Assembly: GCF_007828045.1 (NCBI RefSeq)
Contig: NZ_VITN01000012.1
Coordinates: forward strand, 62,001-126,000
From: Nitrospirillum amazonense
GTDB lineage: Bacteria; Pseudomonadota; Alphaproteobacteria; Azospirillales; Azospirillaceae
Direction of reading: 5' to 3'
DNA length: 64,000 nucleotides
Position numbers and translations under genes: made by a program. The notes under the pieces were generated by a model that did no database searches, was not told the origin of the DNA, and saw only the letters and a list, made by a program, of their open reading frames with translations. Of the stretch, positions 62,862 to 64,000 are shown in pieces; the stretch's first letter is position 1, and the number at the start of each line of letters is the position of its first letter.

Positions 62862-63647
62862 TCAGTTCGGCAGCACGAATTCCGGGCGGATCTGCGCCGC
62901 CTGGCCGCCCTTTTCCACGATGTTGCCGTGGTAGACGGTCTTCTCGCCGGGGAACAGGCGGCGGGCCTTGGGCTGCATGCGCCAGCGCTGGAAAGGCTTG
63001 CCGTCGGCGCCCAGGGCGGAGGCCATGAGGTCGGGCACGTCGCGCTGGCGGTCGGACTTGTTCTGCACGGTGATATCGACGAACAGCATGGACGTGCCTT
63101 CCACGTCGCGGAATTCCGTCTTGCTGTCCACCATCTCCAGCCCCGTGCCGGGCGGTTCAACGCCGAAGCCGAAGGCGTCGTACAGGCGGGCGGCGGCGGG
63201 CCAGGCATTGACCACAGCGTCGCGTTCCACCGCCAGGCCAGTGATGCCGCCGGCGATGACCACGGCCAGGACGCCCCAGCGCACCGCCGCGAACAGGCGC
63301 CGGGGCTTCTCTTCCGGTTCCGGGATCGCCATCGTGGATGAGGGCTGGCGCAGGCGGCCCAGCGACAGGGGGGCCGGGGCCTCATCCGCCGCCATGGTCA
63401 GGGTGTCGTATGCCGTCTCCCGCTCCATGGCCGCGGCCAGGTCGGCGAAGGAGGACGAGGACGGGGCGGACGACATCCAGTCGTCATCGTCGTCCGCCGG
63501 CGGGGCGGCCGCCGCCGGGCGGCCGGCCGTTTCCGGCACTTGATGCCAGACGGAACCGCAGGCGCTGCACCGCACGCGGCGACCCCGCCCCAGCAAGGCG
63601 TCGTCGACCCGGAAGCGCGTGGCGCAGGACGGGCAGGTTGTTATCAT
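62862..63647 (-). CDS. MJ0042 zinc-ribbon membrane protein
   Basis: This 261-residue protein begins with a zinc ribbon of the MJ0042 type (MITTCPSCATRFRVDDALLG, then RCSACG), a low-complexity acidic/serine linker, one membrane helix near residue 125-145 and a DUF3426-like C-terminal domain. Its role is not known; it is often found beside ftsE/ftsX in alphaproteobacteria. No Shine-Dalgarno sequence precedes the ATG, which is nevertheless fixed by the ribbon. Confidence 0.88.
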   Translation of the reverse strand: MITTCPSCATRFRVDDALLGRGRRVRCSACGSVWHQVPETAGRPAAAAPPADDDDDWMSSAPSSSSFADLAAAMERETAYDTLTMAADEAPAPLSLGRLRQPSSTMAIPEPEEKPRRLFAAVRWGVLAVVIAGGITGLAVERDAVVNAWPAAARLYDAFGFGVEPPGTGLEMVDSKTEFRDVEGTSMLFVDITVQNKSDRQRDVPDLMASALGADGKPFQRWRMQPKARRLFPGEKTVYHGNIVEKGGQAAQIRPEFVLPN

Positions 63648-63889
63648 GGGAGGCAGGGCCAGGCCGAAATCCTTAAGAGGCGCCTTAGACTTAAACGAAA
63701 AGGTCGGGGATGCGCAAGGTGGGCCCCGGCCCTGGCCCCGACGGCGAAACGGCCTATCCCGTTCTGGCAGGCGGCACTGATGCCGCAGCCCCGCCGTCCG
63801 GCCGACGCGCTGGACGCCCGCCACCCCGCCGTGCCATCACTAGGACCAATACCGTTCCCCTGGCCCGTTCCCTTGGAGAGGCAGTCCCC

Positions 63890-64000
63890 ATGAGCCGGCG
63901 CGGCCCCGCCGTCCTGTCCCTACGCCGCGATGCCACGGGCCGTTTCCTGCCCTGGCTGATCGCCCTGATGGTTTTCCTGTCCACCCTGGCGGTGGCGGCG
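63890..64000 (+). CDS. N-terminal fragment of a probable FtsX-like protein
   Basis: The frame is open to the window end and gives 37 residues. SLRRDATGRFLPWLIALMVF followed by LSTLAVAA resembles the cytoplasmic tail and first helix of alphaproteobacterial FtsX. GGAGAGG eight bases before the ATG supports this start, although the frame is open back to an ATG at 63710. FtsX works with the ATPase FtsE in cell division, yet no ftsE precedes it here. The call is tentative because most of the gene is outside the window. Confidence 0.5.
   Translation, partial: MSRRGPAVLSLRRDATGRFLPWLIALMVFLSTLAVAA

Noticed and set aside
63710-63889. Longer start for the FtsX-like gene
   Set aside because: The frame is open but the added residues are Pro/Gly/Arg-rich, and the ATG at 63890 has a much better ribosome site.

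Overview
This is a high-GC (roughly 65-70% by eye), densely coded chromosomal window. The gene content points to an alphaproteobacterium of the Azospirillum/Nitrospirillum type in Rhodospirillales. The pointers are a twin-transmembrane protein - PduO - EtfBA - HBD - TlpA - ArgH - lipoprotein - LysA - TIGR02302 order, large TonB-dependent receptors, a protoglobin-coupled chemotaxis protein and Coq7. The genus is inferred, not proven.

Layout. 1-12 kb: a DUF1501 tail, a double-PAS chemotaxis protein, an MFS exporter with a divergent LysR regulator, a Kup potassium transporter, and a Liv-type ABC importer. The importer's permease gene livM carries a one-base frameshift, and its operon is interrupted by a hairpin and repeat array at 9.9-10.2 kb. 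12-13.8 kb: a flavodoxin-fold quinone reductase and a divergent LysR regulator.

13.8-35.5 kb is a large N-acetylglucosamine/chitooligosaccharide utilisation region. On the minus strand lie a TonB-dependent receptor, a fused EIIA-HPr-EI phosphotransferase, a NagE-type EIICB with a second, cysteine-less EIIB domain, and a secreted GH20 hexosaminidase. On the plus strand lie a NagZ-type GH3 enzyme, a five-gene ABC importer whose binding protein resembles the Vibrio chitooligosaccharide-binding protein, a BadF/GspK-type kinase, a SIS-type deaminase (NagB-II) and NagA. Two import routes therefore seem to meet at GlcNAc-6-phosphate: PTS uptake of the monosaccharide, and ABC uptake of oligosaccharides followed by cytosolic hydrolysis and kinase action. 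A membrane sensor with an unrecognised output domain sits in the middle. No dedicated transcription regulator of the pathway was found, but a perfect operator-like palindrome precedes the kinase.

35.5-40.2 kb: an orphan IS3-OrfA-like DNA-binding protein, an ethanolamine permease, a YitT-family membrane protein flanked by two paralogous 78-79-residue proteins (one behind an FNR/FixK-like box), and an S1/P1 nuclease. 40.3-42.5 kb: a small integrated element at tRNA-Leu(CAA), bounded by a 58-bp perfect direct repeat. It carries an internally deleted tyrosine integrase, a Doc toxin with an AbrB-type antitoxin, and matching GTGAGTCC repeat pairs near both ends.

42.6-64 kb is mostly housekeeping: YqaA, DsbB, Coq7, a TonB receptor with a divergent LysR gene, an HNH protein, GluQ, a NUDIX protein, a globin-coupled chemotaxis receptor, PduO, EtfBA, HBD, TlpA, ArgH, a LptM-like lipoprotein, LysA, a TIGR02302 protein, an MJ0042 zinc-ribbon membrane protein, and the start of an FtsX-like gene cut by the window end.
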